Counted from the first letter of the stretch, positions 8,427 to 17,328 are shown. The stretch: 64,000 nt of DNA from Streptomyces sp. NBC_00306 (GCF_036169555.1 NZ_CP108032.1:62001-126000); one strand, 5' to 3'. Program-made: numbers and translations. Notes: a model not told the origin generated them from the letters alone.

Positions 8427-8446
8427 ATTCCCTCCGAAGAAAGGGA

Positions 8447-9167
8447 TGGACGTGTCGTGGCCGACCAGCAACAAGAGGTAGGCGGTAGAGCGCAGTTCCT
8501 CCTCGCTGATCGTCCCGCTCTCGTCGCCGGCGCGCAGGAGGGCGCCGAGCAGGTCCATGGTGCCGGGCCCTTCGCCGGACCGCTTCTGGGCGATCAGCGC
8601 GTCCAGGAGCCTGTGCAGTTCCCGTTCGGTGCGTGCCGGATCGGCGGATACCTCGGGGGCGATGGTGGCCATGAGGGTGTCTCTGGTTTCCGGCGTGTCC
8701 AGGTGTTCGGGAACGCCGAGGATGGCGCAGATCATCCGGAACGTCAGCGGTGCCGCGAAGTCCGCGATCAGATCGACGTGTGTGTGGTGCTCGACCCGAT
8801 CCAGCAGCCGGTGCGCGACCTCGCGGATGAAAGGTTCCAGGATGGCGGTGCGGCGGGGCACGAACGCGGTGTTGACCAGGGTCCGCAGCCGGGTGTGGTC
8901 CGGCGGGTCGGCGTGGACCAGGTGCCGGTTGAAGCCGGCCGGGCCCGGTACGTATCCCGGAACCCGGTCCGGGTCCTTGCTCAGACGGGCATCGGTGAGC
9001 AGAGCGCGTACGTCCTCGTAGCGGGAGACCTGCCACACCACGGGCCGTCCCGGCCGCCGCTCGACGTACGCGGGCGCATGGCGGCGCAGCCACGCAAGGT
9101 ACGGGTAGGGATCCCGTACCCGCGCGGCCACAAGGTCGGGCGGCGGGTGGGCGGCGTCAGCAGGCAC
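8447..9167 (-). pseudogene. cytochrome P450, N-terminal part (split by IS)
   Basis: The N-terminal 240 codons of the P450. The GTG start at 9167 has GGAG 5 nt upstream. Recognisable blocks are DPYPYLAWLRRHAP, the helix B/C region with VPGYVPGPAGFNRHLVHADP and DHTRLRTLVNTAFVP, and helix I ending LLLLVGHDTS, where the insertion sits. The frame then runs into IS sequence (IPFFGGNPR). The expected continuation, TNLLGNG, is at 6643. The junction codon ACG is divided one base plus two. Substrate is unknown; the neighbouring crotonase is the only metabolic hint. Confidence 0.88.
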
Positions 9168-9566
9168 GGCTTCTCCAGCACAGTGTTGATCAACAGACGC
9201 CCCACCAACGAAGCCTCTCACCAGGAGATACGGCAGCACATGACCCTGCTGGCGCACCCGATTCCGCCGGGAGGAACACGTGTAAGCCCAGCGCACTCGA
9301 TCACGCGCCCTCCTCGAGGCCGCGCTACCCTCCCCGCACTGCCCCCCTGACCCGGCCCCTACGTCCCGTCCAGGATCGGACGGACCGGTCAGCCCGCAGT
9401 CACCTCGCTGCGCACCACCGTTGAAGCACTGGCTGTCCCCCGGCCCTCGGTTCCGTCCACTCCTGACGGTGCCGCACGCGCCGCGTTCGGGCAGGTAGAT
9501 GGGCCTGCGGCGCCGTTCATTCTTTCGCCGGAACACCCCTCTTCCTTCAGCAGGGGGAGTCGAGGA
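9168..9566. other. divergent intergenic region
   Basis: About 400 bases between the P450 start (minus strand) and the phosphatase start (plus strand), so it must hold both promoters. I see no clear -35/-10 pair, no long dyad and no supported small gene. Confidence 0.5.
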
Positions 9567-10856
9567 GTGCGGTTGAATGTGCGAGGTGACAGCTTCCTCA
9601 AGTCGGTCGTGGTGAGAGGCTCCGGCGGCGGACCGTGGCATGGTCGGCCACGGCGACACCGTGTGCCGGTGCTCGTGGTCCTGTTGCTGTTCCCTCTGGT
9701 GGTGCTGGTCGTGGACCTGCTCACCCCGCCCGACATCCGGCTCGGCCCCGTGATGGTGGCGGCACCGGTCCTCTCGGCCGCCTTCCTGGGGCCGGCCGGT
9801 GTGCTGCTGGTGGTCCTGGTGACGACCCCGTGCGTGGTGCTGGCCGCCGCCGCCAACCTTCAGTTGAGCGCAACCAACTTTCCCTTCCAGTTCGGAGCGT
9901 TTGTGCTCCTGAGCCTGGCCGCTCTGGCCGCGAGCGACGTCCGCCGGCGGCGGGAGCGCGAATTGGCGAACTCCCGCTGGGTTGCCCAGGTGACCCAGCG
10001 CATTCTGCTCCGTCCGCTGCCGCGCCGAGCGGGCACCTTCACCCTGGCATCGCTCTACCGCGCCGCCGACGAAGAGGCCGCGATCGGCGGTGACCTGTAC
10101 GCCTCCGTCGAGCGCGACGGCTGCATCCGGGTCCTGCTGGGGGACGCTCAGGGCAAAGGCCTGGCCGCGCTGGAGATGGCCAACTCCGTCCTGAACTCGT
10201 TCCGGCGGGCGGCACGGCACCACAGCCGGCTGGACGTCCTCGTCGCCGAACTCGAAGCCGAATTCGGCGAGGACATGCGCGACTGCGCCGCTGCACGTGC
10301 CGAAGACGCCGACATCCGCGGCAAGCATCTGGACGAGAGCTTCGTCACCGCCGTCATCCTCGAGGCCGCCGACCACGACAGCAGGATCTCCCTGATCAAC
10401 CTCGGACACCCGCCGCCGCTGCTCGTGATGCACGGCACGGTCACCACGCTCGAGCCGACCGTCTCCATGCCACCGATCGGCCTGGCCCGCTTCAACGGGC
10501 CGGACCTCCAGGTGCGGACCCTCGACTTTCCCTCAGGTGCCACCGTCCTTCTCTACACCGACGGTGTGATCGAGGCCCGCAATACCGCCGGCGTCTTCTA
10601 CCCGCTCGCCGACCGGATGCGCTCGTGGACCCATTTGGCACCAGGTGATCTTCTGACCGCCGTCCACGACGACCTTCGGCAATACGTAGGCACCCGATTC
10701 GCCGACGACGTGGCGATGGTGGCCATCCGCCGCACAGACCCGCCGGTCGCGTCGCAGCACCGCGAGACGGTCCATCGTTCGGACGCGTCGCCGCACGGTG
10801 CACACTGCGTCGACACGGTCACGCGGGACGACCGGGACGCGCACTCGGATTCCTGA
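9567..10856 (+). CDS. membrane SpoIIE/RsbU-type PP2C phosphatase
   Basis: A 429-residue serine/threonine phosphatase of the SpoIIE class. The GTG start at 9567 follows GGGGGAG by 7 nt. Four hydrophobic helices span about residues 30-130, then a short coiled linker (SDVRRRRERELANSRW). The PP2C domain covers about 160-400. Metal-ligand blocks are AIGGDLYASVERDG, LLGDAQGKGLA, LLYTDGVIEARN and the terminal FADDVAMVAI. Such enzymes usually dephosphorylate anti-anti-sigma factors; no partner gene is adjacent. The hydrophilic C-terminal tail after about 400 is variable. Confidence 0.9.
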   Translation: MRLNVRGDSFLKSVVVRGSGGGPWHGRPRRHRVPVLVVLLLFPLVVLVVDLLTPPDIRLGPVMVAAPVLSAAFLGPAGVLLVVLVTTPCVVLAAAANLQLSATNFPFQFGAFVLLSLAALAASDVRRRRERELANSRWVAQVTQRILLRPLPRRAGTFTLASLYRAADEEAAIGGDLYASVERDGCIRVLLGDAQGKGLAALEMANSVLNSFRRAARHHSRLDVLVAELEAEFGEDMRDCAAARAEDADIRGKHLDESFVTAVILEAADHDSRISLINLGHPPPLLVMHGTVTTLEPTVSMPPIGLARFNGPDLQVRTLDFPSGATVLLYTDGVIEARNTAGVFYPLADRMRSWTHLAPGDLLTAVHDDLRQYVGTRFADDVAMVAIRRTDPPVASQHRETVHRSDASPHGAHCVDTVTRDDRDAHSDS

Positions 10857-11006
10857 CGACATGCTCGATTCGGTGGTCCAGTGCGCACGTGCGTGTCGGC
10901 CTTGCTGCCAGTCGACGATGATGCGATTCAGCAGGGTCTCGAGCGGGAAGGCCCGCCTGCGAGCGGCCGGCCGGGGCCTCGAGGGCCCTGGGTTCGAGGG
11001 CAGCCC

Positions 11007-11489
11007 TCAGCTGGAGAGGGTGTAACGGAACATGTGCAGGGTCCAGGATGGCTCGGCGGTCGGCTTCGTCGCATACTGCTCGGCTCCCATGGCTGCGTAG
11101 AACGGCGCGGCGTTCGGATCCGAACCAACGATGAACTCAGATCGCCCGAGCTCGCGCGCAGTCTGGATCGCATGCTGCCAGAGACGCTTGCCGTAACCCT
11201 TGCCGATCTCGTCGGCGTCAACGAAGAGCTTGTCCAGGAGCAGGTCACCGTCTCCCTCCGTGAAACCGTAGAAGCCAAGCCTCTTACCATCCTCCTCCAG
11301 GACGAAGACCGGGTTGTTCCGCACATAGGCATCCGAAATCGCCCGAGCATCACCCGCCCAGTCGAAGTAGCCCGGTGGGTACCCCCAGTGAGTCGACGAT
11401 CGCTCCTGGAGCCTTTCAAGCTCACCGGCCTCGTCAGGTTCGGCGCGTCGGATCCGCCTGGCACCGTTGGTTGACACGGCACGGACCAC
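11007..11489 (-). CDS. GNAT-family N-acetyltransferase
   Basis: A 160-residue acetyl-CoA-dependent acyltransferase. The acetyl-CoA loop is in KLFVDADEIGKGYGKRLWQH (about 92-111; pattern GxGYGxRL). Earlier strands include PVFVLEEDGKRLGFYGF and a later one SEFIVGSDPNAAPFYAAMGA, where the family's Asn and Tyr lie. The GTG at 11489 is the longest start. A GTG at 11477 is as likely, because GAGAAGG abuts the first. It converges with the phosphatase gene. Substrate unknown. Confidence 0.85.
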   Translation of the reverse strand: MVRAVSTNGARRIRRAEPDEAGELERLQERSSTHWGYPPGYFDWAGDARAISDAYVRNNPVFVLEEDGKRLGFYGFTEGDGDLLLDKLFVDADEIGKGYGKRLWQHAIQTARELGRSEFIVGSDPNAAPFYAAMGAEQYATKPTAEPSWTLHMFRYTLSS

Positions 11490-11866
11490 CCTTCTCGATC
11501 GCTGCCTGTAGCCGTCGATCCGACTAGATCACGGTTCCATGCTGACGAGCCACACCACCCGGAACAGAGGACCGGCGTCGTCCACCACGTGAGCCGATAC
11601 GGGATCAGGCAGCTACGACGCATCGGTGCTCAGGCGCTACTTCCGGGAAGACCTCCCACAGGCCGTCCGGCCGACCGCAACGGCACCCGGTCACGTTCGC
11701 CGGCTGACAGTCGCCGCCCGGGCCAGTGGGATGCCCCGGACACCTCAGAAGATGCTCAAGTCCCTTTCCGTGCCGCCGAGTTCGACGACAGACTACTCAC
11801 GACCGCACGGCACCAGCCGTGCACAGTATTCATCCGGCGCGCCTCGCCGGAGAAATCGGGGGATCC
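11490..11866. other. intergenic, no gene supported
   Basis: About 375 bases between the GNAT gene and a secreted-protein gene on the other strand. Short frames are present but none has coding character or a recognisable product. It presumably carries the promoters of both genes. Confidence 0.45.
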
Positions 11867-12379
11867 ATGAGAAGCCTCGCCCATGGTGCAGTGGTACTCA
11901 CACTCGTCTCGGGAGGAATAGCCATCACGGCGCAGCCGAGCTTTGCTGCCTGTGCGCCCGAGAAGCCGATCTTCAAGATCTCCAACGTGAAGGTGGCCTA
12001 CCGCCCCACCAACGTGATGAGCGACTTCATCAAGGGTCCGGGCTCCATCTCGTACTCGAAGTCCAAGGCTGCGACCTCCACTTGGACAGGCTCTGCGGGC
12101 ATCGGCGGAGACATCGGCGCGATCATCGCCGAGGCCAACATCAAGATCGAGGGGTCCTACGCCAAGGCGTGGACCAAGGACACCACCTGGACCTACCGAC
12201 TGGACATTGCCAGCGGGAAGACCCAGCGCATTCGAATGTTCCACGCGTCGAAGTCCTTCTCCGTGGCCAAGAAGACATTCAACTCCGGCCAGTGCAAGTG
12301 GAAGACGGTCTACTCGGGCAAGAACGTCATCGTGCCGTCAAAGAGCAATGTCAATGTCTGGAAGCGAGAGAACCTCTAA
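11867..12379 (+). CDS. small secreted protein of unknown function
   Basis: A 170-residue exported protein. The ATG at 11867 has GGGGGA 4 nt upstream. The signal peptide is clear: MRSLAHGAVV, a hydrophobic core, then TAQPSFA before ACAP. The mature part is Ser/Thr/Lys-rich, with an amphipathic GSAGIGGDIGAIIAEANIKI segment, a WTKDTTWTYRLDI strand and a cysteine near the end (SGQCKWK) that could pair with the N-terminal one. The pattern recalls small secreted beta-proteins of Streptomyces. No named domain is assigned. Lower GC and higher Lys than neighbours fit a secreted accessory gene. Confidence 0.78.
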   Translation: MRSLAHGAVVLTLVSGGIAITAQPSFAACAPEKPIFKISNVKVAYRPTNVMSDFIKGPGSISYSKSKAATSTWTGSAGIGGDIGAIIAEANIKIEGSYAKAWTKDTTWTYRLDIASGKTQRIRMFHASKSFSVAKKTFNSGQCKWKTVYSGKNVIVPSKSNVNVWKRENL

Positions 12380-12400
12380 CTCCGGCCACGGACATTTTCC

Positions 12401-12438
12401 GAGGGCGTCGTGGACCGCACCAGGTCCGCGGCGCCCTC
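12401..12438 (+). terminator. strong hairpin terminator
   Basis: A 16-bp stem (12401-12416 pairing with 12423-12438, GAGGGCG at the base, two G-U pairs) with a 6-nt loop, 21 nt after the secreted-protein stop codon. Confidence 0.7.
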
Positions 12439-12626
12439 TGGGCGTCCGGTACCAGTTGCCCCACGATCCCGGCGCCCACCCCGGGGTGACCATGTGCGCA
12501 GGCCAGGGCCCGGCCAGCAGCCACCTCCCGCTCATCGATAACGGCACCGTCCGGTGGGCTCGTGATGCAGTAGGCGCCGTGAGCCCGCCGCCTCCTGCGA
12601 GCCGATGTGCGGGACGGTCGTACACC

Positions 12627-13277
12627 CTATTCGGCGTGCAGGTGCGCGAGCGTCGTGATGATGCGTTCGGCGATGTCCGGCGGCCATGGGAAGGCGACGG
12701 TCACCGACCGCTGGTGGGCGAGCCCGTGCAGGCCCAGCCACAAGGCCACGGAGTCGGCGACCAAGTCGGTGCTCGTGGCGTAACCCGCCGCGACGCAGTC
12801 GCCGAGGGCGCCGCGGAGCAGTGCCAGGTTGGCATCGCCGAGGGAGGAGATGTCGGTGTCGGTCAGGGTGCCCTCGCTCAGATCAGGCATCCAGAGTCCA
12901 CCGAACATCGTGCGGTAGCGCCCGGGGTGGTCCTCCGCGAAGGTCAGATAGGCATGGCAGACGGCGAACAGCCGCTGCCGCGGATCGTCACCGGCGTCGA
13001 GGGCGGCGCTCAGCTGCCCTTCCAACTCGGCGAAAGCCTGTTGCGCAACGGCCAGCATGATGGCCGGCTGGTCCGGGAAGTGGCGGTAGATCGAAGGGGC
13101 GGCGATCCCGACCCGCCGGGCGACGGATCGCAGCGTGATGGCGCTTTCGTCGCCGGTCTCCTCGAGGAGTTCGACGGCTGCGGCCACGATGTCGTCCCGC
13201 AGACGGGCACCCTCCCCCCGCCGGTTGCGCGTGCGGGCGGGCGTCGGAGCGGTCGTCGCGGTGCCGTCTTCTTCCAT
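12627..13277 (-). CDS. TetR-family transcriptional regulator
   Basis: A 216-residue repressor-type regulator. The N-terminal helix-turn-helix is at about residues 28-75: LRDDIVAAAVELLEETG, then ITLRSVARRVGIAAPSIYRHF. The C-terminal ligand domain has the WMPDLSEG and LWLGLHGLAHQRSV blocks seen in TetR regulators of the WHG type. It is divergent from the quinone-reductase-like gene at 13385 across a 107-bp region with dyads, so it probably controls that gene and itself. Confidence 0.9.
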   Translation of the reverse strand: MEEDGTATTAPTPARTRNRRGEGARLRDDIVAAAVELLEETGDESAITLRSVARRVGIAAPSIYRHFPDQPAIMLAVAQQAFAELEGQLSAALDAGDDPRQRLFAVCHAYLTFAEDHPGRYRTMFGGLWMPDLSEGTLTDTDISSLGDANLALLRGALGDCVAAGYATSTDLVADSVALWLGLHGLAHQRSVTVAFPWPPDIAERIITTLAHLHAE

Positions 13278-13298
13278 CCCGTTATCTTACACAAACAA

Positions 13299-13357
13299 CC
13301 TTACAGTTGTTACCTCTTGTTTGAGTGACCTCTCATGCGTAGCCTTACGACTGTAAG
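13299..13357. promoter_or_regulatory. candidate TetR operators
   Basis: Two related sites lie in the divergent region: the perfect palindrome CTTACGACTGTAAG (13344-13357) and CTTACAGTTGTTAC (13299-13312). Both contain the half-site CTTAC, and the reverse complement of the second ends in ACTGTAAG like the first. Position and symmetry fit autoregulation by the TetR protein. Confidence 0.5.
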
Positions 13358-13384
13358 CAAACGCAGCGAGACGTGGAGTCCACC

Positions 13385-14440
13385 ATGACCAACGGCGCCC
13401 TCACCACCACCGTCACCGAGGTCCTCCTGCCCGGGAAGGTCGAGCCGAGCGGGCTGGAGGTCCGCACCCGCGAGCTCCCGGCCCCGGCTGCGGGGAAGGC
13501 AGTTCTGCGGATGGATGCGACCGGCATCTCCTTCGCCGAGCAGCAGATGCGTCGCGGCAAGTACTACGACCAGCCGCCCTTCCCCTTCGTGCCCGGATAC
13601 GACGTGGTCGGCACCGTGACCGCTGTCGGCCCTGATGTGGATGCCGCGATGATCGGACGCCGGTTCGCCGCGGTGACCAAGGTGGGCGGCTGGGCCAGTT
13701 CCCTGCTGGTCGATGCTGCGGACCTGGTGGCCGTGCCGGACGAGGTCGGCGCCGCCGCCGCGGAGACCATGCTGGTCAACGGGATCACGGCCTGGCAGAT
13801 GCTGCACCGGACCGCGAAGGTGCGCTCCGGCGCGACGATCGTGGTGCTGGGCGCCAACGGCGGCGTCGGTTCCACGCTCGTGCAGCTGGCCCGGCATGCC
13901 GGCATCCGGGTGATCGGCACGGCGTCCGCGCGTCACCACGAGACGGTGCGCGAGCTCGGCGCGATCCCGGTCGACTACCGCGACCCGGACATGTACCAGC
14001 GCATCCGCGAGATCGCGCCGGACGGTGTCGACGCGGTGTTCGACCACGTCGGCGGCGCCGGCCTGGAGGAGTCGTGGCGGCTGCTGCGCCGCGGCGGGAC
14101 GCTGGTCTCCTACGGCACCGCGGCCACGAAGGACGAGACCGGCAACTCGCGGTTGCCCGTGCTGAAGTCCTTCGCGCGACTGGCCCTGTGGAACTGCCTT
14201 CCCAACGGCAAGAGCGCGCACTTCTACAACTTCTGGGCGGGAAAGCGTCGCCTGGACGTCTTCCGGGCCCGGCTGAGCGAGGACCTCACCCAGGTGTTGC
14301 GGCTGCTCGCCGGGGGCGTACTCACCCCGCAGATCGCGGCGGAGTTCCCGCTGTCCGATGCCGGTTCGGCGCTGGCGCTCGCCGAATCGCGCACCGTCGC
14401 CGGCAAGATCGTCATCGTCCCGGACGTGCCCGGGCGTTGA
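13385..14440 (+). CDS. zinc-independent MDR oxidoreductase (quinone reductase-like)
   Basis: A 351-residue medium-chain dehydrogenase/reductase. The ATG at 13385 follows GGAG by 6 nt; an in-frame GTG at 13373 overlaps the ribosome site. The N-terminal GroES-like domain (to about 130) contains GISFAEQQMRRGKYYD and FPFVPGYDVVGTVTAVG. The NADPH-binding Rossmann motif is VLGANGGVGSTLVQLA. Structural-zinc cysteines are absent, which fits the quinone oxidoreductase branch. Probably a TetR-controlled stress or detoxification enzyme. Confidence 0.9.
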   Translation: MTNGALTTTVTEVLLPGKVEPSGLEVRTRELPAPAAGKAVLRMDATGISFAEQQMRRGKYYDQPPFPFVPGYDVVGTVTAVGPDVDAAMIGRRFAAVTKVGGWASSLLVDAADLVAVPDEVGAAAAETMLVNGITAWQMLHRTAKVRSGATIVVLGANGGVGSTLVQLARHAGIRVIGTASARHHETVRELGAIPVDYRDPDMYQRIREIAPDGVDAVFDHVGGAGLEESWRLLRRGGTLVSYGTAATKDETGNSRLPVLKSFARLALWNCLPNGKSAHFYNFWAGKRRLDVFRARLSEDLTQVLRLLAGGVLTPQIAAEFPLSDAGSALALAESRTVAGKIVIVPDVPGR

Positions 14441-14466
14441 CCGCAACAGCAGATCACCCTCACACC

Positions 14467-14607
14467 CACGGGAACCGCCGAGGCGATGGGCACCTGCTGC
14501 CCGGGGAAATCCTGGCCGCGGCAGCGGGGTTGCTCGACTCCGGGGGCGGCAGGGCGGTGACCTTGCGTGCCGTGGCCCGGCGGACTGGGATCGCCTCGAT
14601 GTGGCGC
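14467..14607 (+). pseudogene. TetR-family N-terminal remnant
   Basis: About 45 codons resembling a TetR helix-turn-helix: GEILAAAAGLLDSGGG, then AVTLRAVARRTGIA. There is no proper start, the recognition helix is followed by unrelated residues, and no ligand domain follows. Read as a truncated regulator gene just after the reductase stop codon. Confidence 0.45.
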
Positions 14608-14698
14608 CCGGCCATTACCCCAGAGGTAATCGCACTGCGCAACCACCCTCGGCTAGGTTCCGGGTCATCGCTCACATGCCCGGAACGAAAGGAGCCCC

Positions 14699-15064
14699 GT
14701 GGTGCCCGCTTACGGATTCGCTCATCTCCGCAGCCGACGGAATCACTCCGACATCATCGAGTACCTGGAGCGCATCCAGGCAACGCTCGACCCCTTCGCC
14801 GGCCACTTCGTCATCCACGGTCCGCCGACCGAAGTCGTAGAAGGTACGTGGCCCGGCAGCATGGTGCTGATCGAGTTCCCCAGCGTCACCGAAGCCCGTT
14901 CCTGGTACGACTCCCCCGCCTACCGCGCCATCCTGCGTTTGCGTACCGACCACATAGAGGGCGACCTGGTGCTGATCGAGGGCGTCGGTCCGAACTACGA
15001 CCCGGCCGAGCGAGCGCGCACGTTGCGAACAGAAGCCGACCGAGCGGGCCGGTCGACCGCGTAA
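14699..15064 (+). CDS. DUF1330-like dimeric alpha/beta-barrel protein
   Basis: A 121-residue protein starting at GTG 14699 (or the next GTG, 14702); GAAAGGAG is just upstream. The sequence follows the DUF1330 pattern: an early strand, then a helix with IIEYLERIQATLDPFAGHF, then VIHGPPTEVVEGTWPGSMVL and IEFPSVTEARSWYDSPAYRA. The ending LVLIEGVGPN is also typical. These are small ferredoxin-like enzymes or binding proteins of mostly unknown reaction. Confidence 0.8.
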   Translation: MVPAYGFAHLRSRRNHSDIIEYLERIQATLDPFAGHFVIHGPPTEVVEGTWPGSMVLIEFPSVTEARSWYDSPAYRAILRLRTDHIEGDLVLIEGVGPNYDPAERARTLRTEADRAGRSTA

Positions 15065-15341
15065 TCCTGCTGCCGCTTCCTGGGGCAACGAGGTACTACG
15101 GACTCGTAGTACACATCAGTATCCGGAGGCCGTCACCGGCGAAACGGCTCTCCCACGGCTCCTCCAGGCGCAGCCAGGACGCTTCCGGCTGGGAGCAGCC
15201 CGGACTCATGCTGTGCCGTACACGCGCCTCACATCAGAACCCTGCCCTGGCCCCGACGAGTTGCTGCGCCACTACGAGCGCGTCTGCAGCAGCGTGAGTT
15301 CCTGCCGCGAACTGTGCCATCGGAGCCGGTGGAAGGTAAAT

Positions 15342-15386
15342 ATGTCGACAACGCCCCTCGACGCCCGGCAAAGTGGCCGTCCGTGA
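15342..15386 (+). CDS. possible 14-codon leader peptide
   Basis: ATG at 15342 with GGAAGG 5 nt upstream encodes STTPLDARQSGRP after Met and stops at TGA 15384-15386. That stop overlaps the GTG of the methyltransferase (GTGA). The methyltransferase has no ribosome site of its own there, so this could be a coupled leader, or a relic of a shifted start. Weak evidence. Confidence 0.25.
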   Translation: MSTTPLDARQSGRP

Positions 15387-16123
15387 CGAGCAGTGAACTG
15401 TGGACCCGTGCGACCGCCGACCGCTACGACGCCGAGGAGACCGAACGGTCCTCGGCTGCGGTTCTGGGACCGACTCTCGCCTTCCTCGCCGAGCTCGCCG
15501 GAGAGGGCCGGGCACTGGAGTTCGCCATCGGAACCGGACGAGTGGGCGTCCCGCTCCGGGAACGCGGCGTGCCGGTAGTGGGCATCGAACTGTCCGAGCA
15601 CATGGCCGCGGTTCTGCGGCGCAAGATCGACGAGAGCATGCTCCCGGTCACCATCGGAGACATGGCCACCACCGTCGTCCCTGGGCGGTTCACCCTGGTC
15701 TATCTCGTCTACAACACCATCACGAACCTGCTCACGCAGGACGAACAGGTCGAGTGCTTCCGCAACGCCGCACGTCATCTGGAGCCCGGCGGGCGGTTCG
15801 TCATCGAGCTGGGCGTGCCGCCGCTGCGGTTCCTTCCGCCCGGCCAGTTCGCGGTACCGTTCGACGTCTCCGAGCAGCATCTCGGCTTCGACACCTTCGA
15901 CCTGGTCGAGCAGATTCTGGTCTCGCACCACTTCACCCGCGACGACGAGAACGGCCACTACCGTCGTGGCACCTCGCGGCACCGGTACGTCTGGCCGGCA
16001 GAGCTCGACCTGATGGCGCGGATCGCCGGGCTCGAGCTCGAACGTCGCGTCGCGGACTGGGACGGAGGCCCGTTCGCCCAGGACTCCCAGAAGCACGTCT
16101 CCGTGTGGCGCAAGCCCATCTGA
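15383..16123 (+). CDS. class I SAM-dependent methyltransferase
   Basis: A 246-residue methyltransferase from GTG 15383 (a GTG at 15314 would add 23 residues of low coding quality). The SAM-binding motif I is ALEFAIGTGRVGVPLRERG, with VVGIELSE as motif II. The post-motif region is TLVYLVYNTITNLLTQDEQ, and HLEPGGRFVIELG marks motif III. The C-terminal GHYRRGTSRHRYVWPAEL resembles small-molecule methyltransferases. Substrate unknown; it stands alone. Confidence 0.85.
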   Translation: MTSSELWTRATADRYDAEETERSSAAVLGPTLAFLAELAGEGRALEFAIGTGRVGVPLRERGVPVVGIELSEHMAAVLRRKIDESMLPVTIGDMATTVVPGRFTLVYLVYNTITNLLTQDEQVECFRNAARHLEPGGRFVIELGVPPLRFLPPGQFAVPFDVSEQHLGFDTFDLVEQILVSHHFTRDDENGHYRRGTSRHRYVWPAELDLMARIAGLELERRVADWDGGPFAQDSQKHVSVWRKPI

Positions 16124-16307
16124 GGTCAGCCACCGGCTTGTCCGTGCGGGCCGAGCCCGGCCTGTAACTCCCAGCGGCCAAGCCGCGCTTCTGAGCTGAG
16201 GCCGAGTCGGAGCGCTCGCACACCTCCGCGTGAACGTCCCGCACAGTCCGGACACCGATCTCTCCCGTCCTGGACGGTGGTCCCTCATCCGCACGTCCTT
16301 GGGGACG

Positions 16308-16544
16308 ATGCGGGCCCGCACCGCCGCGGCGATCACAGCCGCGCCGCTGCTCGCCATCGCCGCCTGCAGCGAGTCCACAAGTGATGGAGCAGCTCAACGC
16401 GCCCCCCAGGGACACGGGCTTACCCTGGCCGGCGCTGCGACAGGCGATGGAGAGACGACACCGCCACGTCCGAGCAATCGACGCAAGGTGTGGATCGTTG
16501 ACGTTCCGCGTGTCAGGGCAGGTGGGACAGCAGCAGCTTGGTGA
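16308..16544 (+). CDS. lipoprotein-like N-terminus, possibly truncated
   Basis: A 78-codon frame from ATG 16308. It begins with a good lipoprotein signal: MRARTAAAIT, then APLLAIAAC with the lipobox Cys. The rest is low-complexity, and its 3' end overlaps the antisense hydrolase gene. It may be a broken lipoprotein gene rather than a working one. Confidence 0.3.
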   Translation: MRARTAAAITAAPLLAIAACSESTSDGAAQRAPQGHGLTLAGAATGDGETTPPRPSNRRKVWIVDVPRVRAGGTAAAW

Positions 16545-17328
16545 GACGTTCGGGTGTCCGGAGCGGCAGGTAGTGGTCGGCGTCCGAAATCGTCTCGCCA
16601 CAGGCGCGGGGGATATCGGCGACAAGTCGCTCGGCGATCACCGCAATCTCGGGGTGATCGTGTTCGCCGTGGACGACCAGCGTCGGCGCGGCGATGTCTG
16701 CGAGGTGTGGTTCGGCATCACGGCCCATGGAGAGGACGCAGTGCTCTTCGCTCACGACTCGCTGCTCGGCGTTCGAGGCGACCATCGTCTCGATGAGCTC
16801 TCCTCCGGGAGCCGTACGGCCCATGGCTGCCCAGATCGCCAGTTCCAGTTCGGCCAGGGTGGCCGTCGCGCGCTCGCGCCGGGCCGTGGCGTAGGCCGAC
16901 AACTCGGGACTCTGTGGCCAGACATGACCGCTGACCGAGGCACCGATCAGGGCCAGTGCGGTGACGCGCTCCGGGTGCGCGAGGGCGAAGTCCAGCGCGG
17001 TCTCCCCGCCCATGCTCAGCCCGACGAGCGCGGCGCGACGAAGGCCGAAGTGGTTGAGGACAGCGCGCAGATCTTCGACGTCGCTGAACGGCTTGTCCGG
17101 ACGCGTTGAGCGTCCCAGCCCGCGGGCGTCGTAGCGGATCACGTCGTGGTGGCGGGCCAGTTCCGGAACGATGGCATTCCACAGGCGGGAGTCCATGCCG
17201 GCGCCGTGCAGCAGCACGACCGGGCTTCCCGTGCCGTTGCGCTCCACCCAGAGCCGACCGCCGTCAGGAGCAGGAATGCGGACTTCACGCGGAGGCACGT
17301 CAGATCGTTCGCGGGAGTTGGTTGTCAC
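16513..17328 (-). CDS. alpha/beta-fold hydrolase
   Basis: A 271-residue serine hydrolase. The oxyanion segment is VVLLHGAGMDSRLW. The nucleophile elbow is GLSMGG (Ser105), the acid is in VHGEHDHPE and the catalytic His in SDADHYLPL near the end. RYDARGLGRSTRPD is a typical esterase/peroxidase-fold loop. No lid insertion is obvious. The substrate cannot be told from sequence. Converges with the lipoprotein-like fragment. Confidence 0.88.
   Translation of the reverse strand: MTTNSRERSDVPPREVRIPAPDGGRLWVERNGTGSPVVLLHGAGMDSRLWNAIVPELARHHDVIRYDARGLGRSTRPDKPFSDVEDLRAVLNHFGLRRAALVGLSMGGETALDFALAHPERVTALALIGASVSGHVWPQSPELSAYATARRERATATLAELELAIWAAMGRTAPGGELIETMVASNAEQRVVSEEHCVLSMGRDAEPHLADIAAPTLVVHGEHDHPEIAVIAERLVADIPRACGETISDADHYLPLRTPERLTKLLLSHLP

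Larger units (their letters stand above)
6644..8446. mobile_element. IS200/IS605-family element (IS605-like, divergent tnpA/tnpB)
   Basis: A 1.8-kb element inserted in a P450 gene. The boundaries (plus or minus 1 base, because one base is shared) were set by requiring that removal restores the P450 frame. It has no inverted repeats and no target duplication, as expected for a Y1-transposase element. Instead there are subterminal hairpins: CCCCGTAAACGGGG at the left end and CCCCGCCTGAAGGCGGGG at the right end. tnpA runs rightward and tnpB leftward from a 50-bp centre. Both genes appear intact, so the element may still be active. Confidence 0.9.

Noticed and set aside
7947..10433. A very long open frame on the minus strand across the IS right end, P450 and phosphatase gene
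   Set aside because: Only 8447-9167 is homologous to a protein family. The rest is antisense to tnpA and to the phosphatase, whose motifs are clear on the plus strand.
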